From positions 1 to 64,000 of the forward strand of contig CAZCTC010000046.1 of the NCBI GenBank assembly GCA_964501335.1: a stretch of DNA of 64,000 nt, given 5' to 3'. The DNA is from CAZCTC01 sp964501335. Its GTDB lineage: Bacteria > Chloroflexota > Anaerolineae > B4-G1 > SLSP01. A program made the position numbers and the translations under genes. Below the pieces are notes generated by a model. That model saw nothing but the letters and a program-made list of their open reading frames with translations, was not told where the DNA came from and made no database searches. Positions 33,335 through 41,422 of the stretch are shown in pieces. Position 1 is the first letter of the stretch, and each line of letters opens with the position of its first letter.

Positions 33335-34603
33335 ATGAGCCGTTTTACATTCTTTAGATCTAACCGCATCGTACCACCGGGTCATCGCCATAATTTTTGG
33401 CACCTGTACCAGGATATTGCCTGGTATGGCGTGCTTGCCGGCAGCGCCCAGGCCTTCGTCGCCATCTATGCCGCTCACCAGGGAGCCGATGCGCTCCAGG
33501 TCGGTCTGTTAAACGCTGGGCCAGCTTTGATCAGCCTGCTGGTCACGCTGCCCGCCGGTCGCACCATGGAAAACCTCCCCCTCTCCAAATATGTCTTCTG
33601 GGGCTCAATCGTCCAGCGTTTCGGCTATCTCCTTTGGGCCTTCCTCCCCTTCATCTTCCCGGCCAAAGTAGATGTCTGGGCCTTGATTCTCTTGACATTG
33701 CTGATGAGCATCCCCGGCACCGGCGTCTCGGTAGGATTCAATGCGCTCTTCGCAGCCTGCGTCCCCCCGGAATGGCGCGGCTATGTGACCGGAATTCGCA
33801 ATGCCTTAATCGCCGTCACCCAGATCATCACCACACTGATCTGTGGGGCCATCCTGCAATATCTGCCATTTCCCTGGAATTACCAGCTCGTCTTCCTCCT
33901 GGGTTTCCTGGGCGGCATCGTCGGCAGCTACCACCTCTGGAAATTACGCCCCCCTGCCGCGGCACCTTCAACAACGGCCCGGCCCGTCGCCCCCCGCAAA
34001 CCCGGCTTCTTACGCCTGGATATCTTGAAAAGTCCTTTCGGCGCCGTCCTCGGCGTACTCTTTCTCTTTCATTTAACACAATACCTGCCGGCCCCGCTCT
34101 TCCCGCTTTATCAGGTCAACGTCATTAAATTGACCGACCAGGAAATCAGTATGGGCACGGCCATCTTCAACTTTCTGGTCTTTCTGGGATCGATGCAACT
34201 GGATCGCATCAGCCAGCGTTTCGGCCATCACCTTCTCACCGGCATCGGTGCCGCCATGATGGCCGTCTACCCCATCTTGCTGGCCTTCAGCCAAAATTCC
34301 ATTCACTTTCTGCTCGTCTCCGTCATGGGAGGCGCCTCATGGGCCATCGTCGGAGGAGCCCTCCCCAACTATCTCCTGGACCAGGTCCCCGATCATGACC
34401 GCCCGGCCCACCTGGCCTGGTACAACCTCGCCCTCAATAGCGCCATCCTGATCGCCTCACTGGTCGGCCCCTTCAGCGCCAACCGAATCGGCCTGGTCAA
34501 CGTACTCTTCCTCGCCGCCGGCTGCCGGCTCTTCTCCGCCATCGCCATCCTGACCTGGGGTAAAATCAAAAACGCCAAAATCCTGACCCCCGAAAGCGAA
34601 TAG
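33335..34603 (+). CDS. Major facilitator superfamily transporter
   Basis: 422 aa with about 12 membrane helices in two halves separated by a hydrophilic linker (about 205-225, PAAAPSTTARPVAPRKP). LNAGPALISLLVTLPAGRTME corresponds to the helix 2-3 region of MFS carriers. Substrate unknown. It is divergent from minC across 106 bp and apparently leaderless. Nothing links it functionally to the min genes. Confidence 0.85.
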   Translation: MSRFTFFRSNRIVPPGHRHNFWHLYQDIAWYGVLAGSAQAFVAIYAAHQGADALQVGLLNAGPALISLLVTLPAGRTMENLPLSKYVFWGSIVQRFGYLLWAFLPFIFPAKVDVWALILLTLLMSIPGTGVSVGFNALFAACVPPEWRGYVTGIRNALIAVTQIITTLICGAILQYLPFPWNYQLVFLLGFLGGIVGSYHLWKLRPPAAAPSTTARPVAPRKPGFLRLDILKSPFGAVLGVLFLFHLTQYLPAPLFPLYQVNVIKLTDQEISMGTAIFNFLVFLGSMQLDRISQRFGHHLLTGIGAAMMAVYPILLAFSQNSIHFLLVSVMGGASWAIVGGALPNYLLDQVPDHDRPAHLAWYNLALNSAILIASLVGPFSANRIGLVNVLFLAAGCRLFSAIAILTWGKIKNAKILTPESE

Positions 34604-34639
34604 CTAACCTGTCCTGAAAATAGCCCTGCCGTGCAAAAA

Positions 34640-34862
34640 TCTCCCCGAGGGCGGCCACATCGGGCCGCCCCTACGCGAACACCGCCAATGTAGGGGCGGG
34701 GTTACCCCGCCCGGCCCATCCCCAAATCAACCTTCCCCAACGGAAAAGAATCCCCCACCGGGTAATTACCTTCGGAATCAATACATGGATACCTGAATCG
34801 GGCGAGGAAACCTCGCCCCTACACAGACAATCTCCCGTAGGGGTACCCCTTGTGGGTACCCA
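34640..34862 (+). repeat. Cluster of TAGGGGCG-family hairpins
   Basis: GTAGGGGCGGGGTTACCCCGCCC (34691-34713), GGGCGAGGAAACCTCGCCCC (34800-34819) and GTAGGGGTACCCCTTGTGGGTACCC (about 34837-34861): each a small hairpin with a shared TAGGGG edge and different stem centre. Confidence 0.55.
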
Positions 34863-35084
34863 ATCCTGATGAATCGTCTATTTTCATTTTTCGGGGTGCT
34901 CTCCTGCATGACCTTCTGTCCTGAAAATAGCCCGTTTAAAGGTGCGACGCACTTTCTATCCATAGAACCACCGATTCAAACGGACCCATCTGAAGGCAAG
35001 TCGCCTGTCCTTGCAAGATCAGAGTGCGTTGCACCTCTTTGAGAAATCCTCCTCACCCGCACAAGGCCCCTCTCCCGTAAGCTA

Positions 35085-35160
35085 CGCCGCGCGGTGCGAA
35101 GCAGGAAAGAGAGTTTTTTTGTTGATGTTTTGGTGCGCCTCAGAAGGCGCACCAAAACAT
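35085..35160 (-). repeat. Dispersed hairpin element (reverse)
   Basis: CGCCGCGCGGTGCGAAGCAGG, AAAGAGAGTTTTTTTGTTG, hairpin 35125-35160 (ATGTTTTGGTGCGCCT and complement), nearly identical to 16976-17085. Confidence 0.75.
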
Positions 35161-35359
35161 GTCCCTTTTCCAGAGCCGCCCCGGCGACGCAGGCTGTCTA
35201 CTGTCCTTGGCCTTTTCCAGAGCCGTCCCGGCGACACACGCTACACCCTTCCCCTCACCACCATACCGATTGCATCTCACAACGCACATCTTCCCTGTTA
35301 CGTTTCACGTTTCACGTCCCCCCCCTTTTGCCTCGCTAGTGCATTTGCAAAGATTAGAG

Positions 35360-35365
35360 TATAAT
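35360..35365 (+). promoter_or_regulatory. Putative -10 for the 168-aa gene
   Basis: TATAAT 35360-35365, 32 bases before the ATG; no convincing -35. Confidence 0.35.
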
Positions 35366-35397
35366 AAGGCACATAGTATCGAAACAGGAGAGACTGC

Positions 35398-35904
35398 ATG
35401 ATCAAGCCACCGGAAGAAGGTACCATGACGCCCGAAGACAAGCTCTTGCAGAATATCCATTCGCTCATCGGCGAGATTGGTCAAAAACAGGTCCTGTTGC
35501 GCTTTTTCCTGCTGGTTCAGAATACCGACTGGCAGGTATACCAAAATTTGGGCGAACCCGGCAATACTATGATGCTCTTTAATCCCCAAACAGCGGCGCA
35601 CCTTCGTATTGTGATCAAAACCCGCCAAAGGATGTATATCACCGGCCGGCCTCGACGCTGGGTCCGGTTCTTCCTTACTGAAAGCGAATTCAAATCCTGC
35701 GACTACCTGGTTGCCTATTTCATGGACTATAACGGTTTCTACGTGGTCCCCAAAACCGATCTGGAAGAAGTTCAGGCGGGAGAACTGGTCCGCTGGCGCT
35801 TTACCCTGACCATGAACAACCAGGGAGAACCGCATCCCCGTTGCGCCCAATACAAAGATGCCTGGCAATCCCTCCACCCCGATTTTGCCAACAAACAGAT
35901 CTGA
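35398..35904 (+). CDS. Conserved-looking protein of unknown function
   Basis: 168 aa, good AGGAGA ribosome site 8 bases before the ATG. No signal peptide or membrane segment: a cytosolic mixed alpha/beta protein rich in aromatic residues (CDYLVAYFMDYNGFYVV). Not recognised. Single gene with its own -10 upstream and a clear terminator downstream; it stands before the branched-chain amino acid transporter but is separately transcribed. Confidence 0.6.
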   Translation: MIKPPEEGTMTPEDKLLQNIHSLIGEIGQKQVLLRFFLLVQNTDWQVYQNLGEPGNTMMLFNPQTAAHLRIVIKTRQRMYITGRPRRWVRFFLTESEFKSCDYLVAYFMDYNGFYVVPKTDLEEVQAGELVRWRFTLTMNNQGEPHPRCAQYKDAWQSLHPDFANKQI

Positions 35905-35929
35905 TCCCGTTCTTTAATTTAAATCCCTG

Positions 35930-35967
35930 GAACGCGCCGCTTTTCAAGCGGCGCATTCTATTTTTTC
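35930..35967 (+). terminator. Intrinsic terminator of the 168-aa gene
   Basis: GAACGCGCCGCTTTTCAAGCGGCGCATTC followed by TATTTTTTC. Confidence 0.85.
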
Positions 35968-35978
35968 AATTATCTAAC

Positions 35979-36006
35979 TTGACATCTATCCTAAACCTCA
36001 TATGAT
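35979..36006 (+). promoter_or_regulatory. Promoter of the liv substrate-binding protein gene
   Basis: TTGACA (35979-35984), 16 bp, TATGAT (36001-36006). The mRNA leader is about 60 nt and contains ACCCGGCCCCGGGT, a short stem. Confidence 0.75.
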
Positions 36007-36073
36007 AAAGCTCACATTACCCGGCCCCGGGTATCTGATTTTTATTTCTGGCCGCTTTACAAGGAGGAGTTCA

Positions 36074-37231
36074 ATGCGCAGAAAATTAACACTACTCACC
36101 ACACTGATCCTGATCCTCGGTATGATAGGAATGCCTGCCTGCCAGCAAAACTCTGGCACCATCAAAATCGGACTGCAAGGCCCCATGACTGGCGACTATG
36201 CCTATGAAGGTCAGGGATTTAAAAACGCAGTTCAAATGTTGGTCGACCAAACCAATGCCAAGGGGGGCATTTTAGGGCGTCAGGTCGAGCTTTTCATCGA
36301 GGATGATGCCGGCGATCCCTCCCAATCCGCTCTGGTGGCCCAAATCCTGGTCGATAAAGGCGTCATCGCTGCCATCGGCGGCTACAACTCCACCGCAACC
36401 GAACCCGCCTCCGCCATCTACAGCGAAGCAGGAATCCTCCATATTACCCCTTCCTCCACGGCCGTCCGCCTGACTCAAAAAGGATTTTCCAGCTTCTTCC
36501 GGGTCTGCTTCCTGGATGACCGCCAGGGACTCTTCGCCGCCAAGTTCATGAACGAAGTGCTGGGCGCCAAAAATATCGGCATCCTCCACGACAACTCCAC
36601 CTATGCTCAGGGCCTCGCCGAAGAAACCGAAAAATACGCCAAGGACCAGGGCCTGAATGTCGCCTTTACCGGAGCCATCAATCCCGACGATCAGGACTTC
36701 ACCCCGGTTCTGACCAAAATCAAGGCCGCCAACCTCGATGCCGTCTTCTTCACCGGCTATCACTCCCAGGCCGGCCTGCTGCTCAAACAATCGGCCGAAC
36801 TCGGACTCGATGTGCAATGGATCGGCGGCAACGCCAGCAATAACCCGGTCATGGTCGAAATCGCCGGCCTGGAAAATGCCCAGGGCGTCTATGTCATCAC
36901 CGAACCGCTCCCCAAAGATCTCAACTACGCCGAAGCCCAACAATTCGTGGCCGATTACAAAGCCAAATATGGTGAAGAACCTAAAAGCGTCTGGACCATC
37001 ATGGCCGCCGAAGCCTTCAATGTCATTCGCTACGCCATTGAACAAACCCAATCAACCGATCCTAAAGTGCTGTCCGATTATCTCCACAACTCCATGAAAA
37101 ACGTCAACGGCCTCACCGGGCCCATCCTCGGCTTTGACGAAAAAGGCGACCGCGAAGGCACAATCCATGTGGCCTACGTGATCAACGAAAAGGGCGAATT
37201 CGTCCCTAACCCTAAACAACCGACCCCCTGA
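36074..37231 (+). CDS. Branched-chain amino acid ABC transporter substrate-binding lipoprotein
   Basis: 385 aa from the ATG at 36074, with AAGGAGGA upstream; the longer in-frame start at 36002 lies in the promoter. Signal peptide ending GMPAC (C23), an atypical lipobox. The mature protein is a periplasmic-binding protein type 1 (LivJ/LivK-like): IKIGLQGPMTGDYAYEGQG near the start and AIGGYNSTATEPASAIYSE. It binds branched-chain amino acids or related ligands outside the membrane and hands them to LivHMGF, encoded just downstream on the same strand. A hairpin with A/T tails (37263-37295) may terminate part of the transcripts, leaving a higher level of binding protein. Confidence 0.92.
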   Translation: MRRKLTLLTTLILILGMIGMPACQQNSGTIKIGLQGPMTGDYAYEGQGFKNAVQMLVDQTNAKGGILGRQVELFIEDDAGDPSQSALVAQILVDKGVIAAIGGYNSTATEPASAIYSEAGILHITPSSTAVRLTQKGFSSFFRVCFLDDRQGLFAAKFMNEVLGAKNIGILHDNSTYAQGLAEETEKYAKDQGLNVAFTGAINPDDQDFTPVLTKIKAANLDAVFFTGYHSQAGLLLKQSAELGLDVQWIGGNASNNPVMVEIAGLENAQGVYVITEPLPKDLNYAEAQQFVADYKAKYGEEPKSVWTIMAAEAFNVIRYAIEQTQSTDPKVLSDYLHNSMKNVNGLTGPILGFDEKGDREGTIHVAYVINEKGEFVPNPKQPTP

Positions 37232-37262
37232 GATCGGCTGCCGGCCCTTACCTGATGCTGAC

Positions 37263-37295
37263 TTTTTGCACGCTGCCTCCGGCAGCGTGCAAAAA
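37263..37295 (+). terminator. Hairpin after the substrate-binding protein gene
   Basis: TTTTTGCACGCTGCC / GGCAGCGTGCAAAAA, 31 bp after the stop. The plus strand has A rather than T after the stem, so it may protect the mRNA 3' end rather than terminate. Confidence 0.45.
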
Positions 37296-37305
37296 ATAAA
37301 CAAAA

Positions 37306-37455
37306 TTCTCGACCTGTGCGATTAGCCCGGAAAACACGGGAGAAAAAAACCTATGTTTTGGCGCACTTCAGAAAGTGCGCCAAAACATAAATAAAAAAAC
37401 CTCTCCCACCTATCCAGCGCGTCGTTTTTACCGAAAAAAGCCGTTTGCGGGACGC
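37306..37455 (+). repeat. Dispersed hairpin element, all modules present
   Basis: TCTCGACCTGTGCGATTAGC, CCGGAAAACACGGGAGAAAAAAACC, hairpin 37352-37389 (TATGTTTTGGCGCACTT and complement), AATAAAAAAACCTCTCCC, CCAGCGCGTCG and TTGCGGGACGC. Confidence 0.8.
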
Positions 37456-37545
37456 AAGGAATTGGTCTTAAACCTTTCCAACGGACAACCGCACAGGTAA
37501 AAAAGCTATAAATTCCCGGCTACCCCAGGAAAACGGAAAAACGCT

Positions 37546-38451
37546 ATGCAATTTATACAACAACTAATCAATGGGATCACCATCGGCGCTTTTTATGCCC
37601 TGATCGCGCTGGGATATACCATGGTCTATGGCGTCCTGAAAATGATCAACTTTGCCCATGGTGACATCTTCATGTGGGGCGCCTACTTCGGCCTGACCGC
37701 CCTCACCTGGCTGGCGGTACAATTCGGCCCGGCCAGCCCCTGGATGATCCTCCCGGCTCTGGCCCTCATCCTCCTGCTCACCGCCATGACTGGCGTGCTC
37801 GTTGAACGGGTCGCCTATCGTCCGCTGCGCTCGGCCGGCCGGCTGGCCCCGATCATCTCCGCGCTCGGCGTCGCCTTCATCCTGAAAAGTCTCGCCCGCA
37901 ACCTCTACGGCGCGGAATGGCAGACCAATCCCACCGGCATCACCCCCGCCGGCGGATTGAACCTCGTCGGCGATATCCGCATCAGTTGGATGCAGATCTT
38001 CGTCCTGGCGCTCTCCTTCGCTTTGATGGGAGCCCTCTACCTCTTCGTCCAGCGGACCCGCACCGGCACCGCCATGCGCGCCGTCTCTCAAGATCCCGTC
38101 ACGGCCCGCCTGATGGGCATCGATGTCGATCGGATCATCGCCTTTGTCTTCATCATCGGCCCCGGCCTCGGCGGCATCGCCGGCATGATCGTGGCCCTCT
38201 ATTATGGCTCTTTCGATTTCAACCTTGGCTGGACTTTTGGCCTTAAAGCATTTATTGCCGCCATTCTCGGCGGTATCGGCAACATCCCCGGCGCGATGCT
38301 CGGCGGGATGATCCTCGGTATCGTCGAAACCTTCGCTTCCGGCTATATCTCCCCGCAGTGGAAAGATGTGATCGCCTACCTGATCCTTATCGTCATCCTC
38401 ATCTTCCGCCCGACCGGCCTTCTGGGCGAACGCGTGGCCGAAAAAGTATAG
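37546..38451 (+). CDS. livH: Branched-chain amino acid ABC permease LivH
   Basis: 301 aa, about eight membrane helices. N-terminal IGAFYALIALGYTMVYGVLKMINFAHGD is the LivH signature region (split here: GAFYALIALGYTMVYG then INFAHGD). It forms the transmembrane pore with LivM. Weak ribosome site; ATG fixed by homology-like N-terminus. Nine bases before livM. Confidence 0.95.
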   Translation: MQFIQQLINGITIGAFYALIALGYTMVYGVLKMINFAHGDIFMWGAYFGLTALTWLAVQFGPASPWMILPALALILLLTAMTGVLVERVAYRPLRSAGRLAPIISALGVAFILKSLARNLYGAEWQTNPTGITPAGGLNLVGDIRISWMQIFVLALSFALMGALYLFVQRTRTGTAMRAVSQDPVTARLMGIDVDRIIAFVFIIGPGLGGIAGMIVALYYGSFDFNLGWTFGLKAFIAAILGGIGNIPGAMLGGMILGIVETFASGYISPQWKDVIAYLILIVILIFRPTGLLGERVAEKV

Positions 38452-38460
38452 GAGTTTACC

Positions 38461-39459
38461 ATGAATACCTATCTCAACCGGCTACGCAAACTCGACCCCC
38501 GCATCTGGCAGGGCGCATTGATCCTCCTGGCCTTCCTGCTGCCGTTGCCCCTCAGCGACTACTACCGCACGGTCGCCTGGCGCACCGGCATCTACATCAT
38601 CCTGGGCCTCAGCCTCAACATCATCGTGGGCTATGCTGGACTCTACCAGTTGGGCCACGCCGCCTTCTACGCCCTGGGCGCCTACATCGCCGCCATGCTC
38701 AACATCTACCTCCACATCCCACTCCTGCTCACCTTCCCCATCAGCATCCTCGTCTCCGGCGCCTTCGGCTATCTGCTTACCCGCCCCATCCTGCATCTAC
38801 GCGGAGACTACCTCGCCATCGTGACCATCGCTTTCGGTGAGATCGTCCGGCTGGCGCTGGTCAACAACCTCTTCGGCATCACCGGCGGCTCCAACGGACT
38901 GAGCGGGATCGCCCGCCCCAACCTCTTCGGCCTGGAATTTCGTCAGCCGATCTACCATTACTACCTGATGCTCTTCTTCCTGCTCTTTACCATCTTCGCC
39001 GTCCACCGCCTGGAAAATTCCCGCCTGGGACGGGCCTGGATGTACATCCGCGAAGATGAAGCCGCCGCCGAAGCCATGGGGATCGACACCACCGCTCTCA
39101 AATTGCTGGCCTTCGTCCTGGGCTCCGGCTGGGCCGGACTCGCCGGCGCCCTCTACGCCGGCAAATTGACCGTCATCTCACCCGACATCTCTCAGTTTAT
39201 GGAATCGGTCATCATCTTCTCCATCGTCGTCCTGGGCGGCGCCGGCTCCATCCCCGGAGTCATCGTCGGCGCGATCGGCATGGTCACGCTCCCCGAACTC
39301 ATCCGCCAGCTCAAAGACTGGCGGGACGCCTGGCTCGGCATCGCCATGGTCGTCATGATGATCGCCCGACCGCAGGGACTCTGGCCCAACCGCCGCACCC
39401 TCGAAGAATTACAGGAATCCAAAGAAGAAACCGCCGCCCTCGAAGGAGAAACCGCATGA
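38461..39459 (+). CDS. livM: Branched-chain amino acid ABC permease LivM
   Basis: 332 aa, about ten membrane helices, with GLSLNIIVGYAGLYQLGHAAFY, a LivM hallmark (quoted in part: GYAGLYQLGHAAFYALG). AGGAG ribosome site 8 bases before the ATG. Pairs with LivH. Stop overlaps the livG start by 4 bases (ATGA). Confidence 0.95.
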   Translation: MNTYLNRLRKLDPRIWQGALILLAFLLPLPLSDYYRTVAWRTGIYIILGLSLNIIVGYAGLYQLGHAAFYALGAYIAAMLNIYLHIPLLLTFPISILVSGAFGYLLTRPILHLRGDYLAIVTIAFGEIVRLALVNNLFGITGGSNGLSGIARPNLFGLEFRQPIYHYYLMLFFLLFTIFAVHRLENSRLGRAWMYIREDEAAAEAMGIDTTALKLLAFVLGSGWAGLAGALYAGKLTVISPDISQFMESVIIFSIVVLGGAGSIPGVIVGAIGMVTLPELIRQLKDWRDAWLGIAMVVMMIARPQGLWPNRRTLEELQESKEETAALEGETA

Positions 39460-40268
39460 CCGCCATTCTCGAAATCGAACGGCTTACCAAACAATTCGGC
39501 GGCCTGCTGGCAGTGGATCATGTCGATTTCACAATGGAAACCGGCGAAATTCTGGGACTCATCGGCCCCAACGGCGCCGGCAAAACCACGATCTTCAACA
39601 TGATCACCGGGTTCTATACCCCGACCGAAGGTGAAATCCGCTTTCAAGGCAGCGCCATTGCCCTACCGCCCGGCAAAGGATTGGGCCCCTTCTACCGCGG
39701 CTGGCAACCTCTGCGCCCGCATCAAATTACCCAAAAAGGGATCGCGCGCACCTTCCAAACTATCCGCCTCTTCAAAAACCTGAGCGTGCAGGAAAATGTC
39801 ATGGCCGGGCTCCATCATCGGACCCGCGCCGGCGTCTGGAGCGCCATCGCCCGTCCCGCCTCACAAAAAGAAGAAGAAGCCCTGATTCGCACGGAATCGG
39901 AACGCTATCTCCAGCTATTGGGCCTGGAAGATTACCGCCAGGAGCTGGCTAAAAACCTGCCCTACGGCCATCAACGCCGGCTGGAAATCGCCCGCGCCCT
40001 CGCCACCCATCCCCAATTGCTGACGCTGGATGAACCGGCCGCCGGCCTGAACGAGCAGGAAACCATCGAGTTGATGGCGCTGATCCGCCAGATCCGCGAC
40101 ACCGGTATCTCCATCCTGCTGATCGAGCACGACATGAAACTGGTCATGCAACTCTGCGATCATATCATCGTGGTCGACCATGGCCGCAAAATCGCCGACG
40201 GCGCCCCGGCCCAGGTTCAACGCGACCCGCGCGTCATCCAGGCCTATCTGGGCGAAACGGAGCTTTAA
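39456..40268 (+). CDS. livG: Branched-chain amino acid ABC ATPase LivG
   Basis: 270 aa ABC ATPase: Walker A GPNGAGKT, LivG-type ARTFQTIRLFKNLSVQENV, degenerate signature LPYGHQRRLEIARAL, Walker B LLTLDEPAAGLN, switch His in LIEHDMKLVM. It hydrolyses ATP on the cytoplasmic face together with LivF. Overlaps livM by 4 bases; LivF follows after 3 bases. Confidence 0.95.
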   Translation: MTAILEIERLTKQFGGLLAVDHVDFTMETGEILGLIGPNGAGKTTIFNMITGFYTPTEGEIRFQGSAIALPPGKGLGPFYRGWQPLRPHQITQKGIARTFQTIRLFKNLSVQENVMAGLHHRTRAGVWSAIARPASQKEEEALIRTESERYLQLLGLEDYRQELAKNLPYGHQRRLEIARALATHPQLLTLDEPAAGLNEQETIELMALIRQIRDTGISILLIEHDMKLVMQLCDHIIVVDHGRKIADGAPAQVQRDPRVIQAYLGETEL

Positions 40269-40271
40269 ACC

Positions 40272-40988
40272 ATGGCACTCCTGACGATCAAAGCATTGAA
40301 CACTGCGTACGGCCATGTCCACGCCCTCAAAGGGATCGACCTGGAAATCTCTGAGGGGGAAATCGTCACCCTGATCGGGGCCAACGGCGCCGGAAAATCG
40401 ACCACGCTGCGCACGATCTCCGGCCTGGTCCGGCCGCGCTCCGGCGAGATCCTCTTCAACGGCCGCCCTATCCACACCCTGCCCGCCCATGAGATCGTGG
40501 CCCGGGGCATCGCCCAGGCCCCCGAAGGCCGGCAGATCTTCGCCACGCTGACCGTCCAGGAAAACCTGACGATGGGAGCTTACAGTCTGGGAAACAATAC
40601 CAAAGCTATCGAGGAAAATCGCCGGCAGGTCTTTTCGCTCTTCCCGCGGCTCGAAGAACGCAGCCATCAACTGGGCGGCACGCTCTCCGGCGGCGAACAG
40701 CAGATGCTCAGCATCGGCCGGGCTTTGATGGCCCGCCCCCGCCTGCTGCTGCTGGATGAACCTTCGCTGGGGCTGGCGCCCCTCCTGGTCAAATTGATCT
40801 TCAACACGATCCAGGAGATCAACGCCCGGGGCGTCACCGTGATGCTGGTCGAACAGAACGCCCGCGCCGCCTTGAAAATCGCCCATCGGGCCTATGTGCT
40901 GGAAACAGGGAAAATCGCCCTGCACGGCCCCGCCGATGAGCTGCTCCACGACGAGCGCGTCCGCAAAGTCTACCTCGGCGAATCCTGA
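40272..40988 (+). CDS. livF: Branched-chain amino acid ABC ATPase LivF
   Basis: 238 aa ABC ATPase: Walker A GANGAGKST, Q-loop region APEGRQIFATLTVQENL, signature LSGGEQQMLSIGRAL, Walker B LLLLDEPSLGLAP, LVEQNARAAL. LivF-type C-terminus. Last gene of the livHMGF operon; a dispersed hairpin element follows 72 bp later. Confidence 0.95.
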   Translation: MALLTIKALNTAYGHVHALKGIDLEISEGEIVTLIGANGAGKSTTLRTISGLVRPRSGEILFNGRPIHTLPAHEIVARGIAQAPEGRQIFATLTVQENLTMGAYSLGNNTKAIEENRRQVFSLFPRLEERSHQLGGTLSGGEQQMLSIGRALMARPRLLLLDEPSLGLAPLLVKLIFNTIQEINARGVTVMLVEQNARAALKIAHRAYVLETGKIALHGPADELLHDERVRKVYLGES

Positions 40989-41060
40989 AAGACCTCCTAT
41001 GGAGAACCGTCCTCTCATCTCCGATCTGCGCGGCTGACGCAGAGAAATCGAGAGAAAAAC

Positions 41061-41172
41061 TTTTTTCGGCGGCCTGAAAAGGCCGCCGAAAAAAATAAAC
41101 AACGCTCTCCCCCCTCAACTCTCTCCACCATTCCGCATGTCGTTTCTTACAAAGAAAATGCCGTTTACGGGA
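41061..41172 (+). repeat. Dispersed hairpin element
   Basis: Hairpin 41061-41094 (TTTTTTCGGCGGCCT and complement), AATAAACAACGCTCTCCC, CCGCATGTCGTTTC and a decayed TTTACGGGAAAT end. Confidence 0.7.
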
Positions 41173-41197
41173 AATAGAAATATTTCTCTTACCCCAC

Positions 41198-41226
41198 TTG
41201 CTTATTTAGGGTTTCTGAACGATAAT
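41198..41226 (+). promoter_or_regulatory. Promoter of the giant DUF11/PKD gene
   Basis: TTGCTT (41198-41203), 17 bp, GATAAT (41221-41226). Confidence 0.45.
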
Positions 41227-41422
41227 CCCCTTTGGGAATTTCCGAGAAGACGATCGTGAATCAACCGTAACACCCTCCTTTTGAAAATCCCCTGAAGTCC
41301 CCCCAACTACCCGACCCGCTCCTGCGGTAGGAACGAGATCACCTATATCGTGGCCTGAAACACGATTCTCGATATCCCCTTCTTCTATCATATCCGAGGG
41401 GATTCCGCAAGGAAAAGGCTTA

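Larger units (their letters stand above)
34604..35397 (+). other. Repeat-rich intergenic region, no supported gene
   Basis: 794 bases. CTGTCCTGAAAATAGCCC repeats at about 34607-34625 and 34893-34932; TAGGGGCG-family repeats at 34640-34715 and 34795-34862; a reversed hairpin element at 35085-35160; CCAGAGCCGCCCCGGC repeats at about 35167-35240. A TATAAT at 35360-35365 is the likely -10 for the next gene. Confidence 0.6.
37232..37545 (+). other. Intergenic region between livJ/K-type gene and livH
   Basis: 314 bases: a strong hairpin (37263-37295) and a complete dispersed hairpin element (37306-37455), then CAACCGCACAGGT (a reversed leading module) before livH. No gene seen. Confidence 0.6.
40989..41422 (+). 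other. Intergenic region with hairpin element and a long 5' leader
   Basis: 434 bases. Holds a dispersed hairpin element (41061-41172), a promoter (41198-41226), and about 190 nt of apparent leader before the giant gene, with small self-complementary patches (CTCGATATCCCC..GAGGGGAT) but no riboswitch I recognise. Confidence 0.5.
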
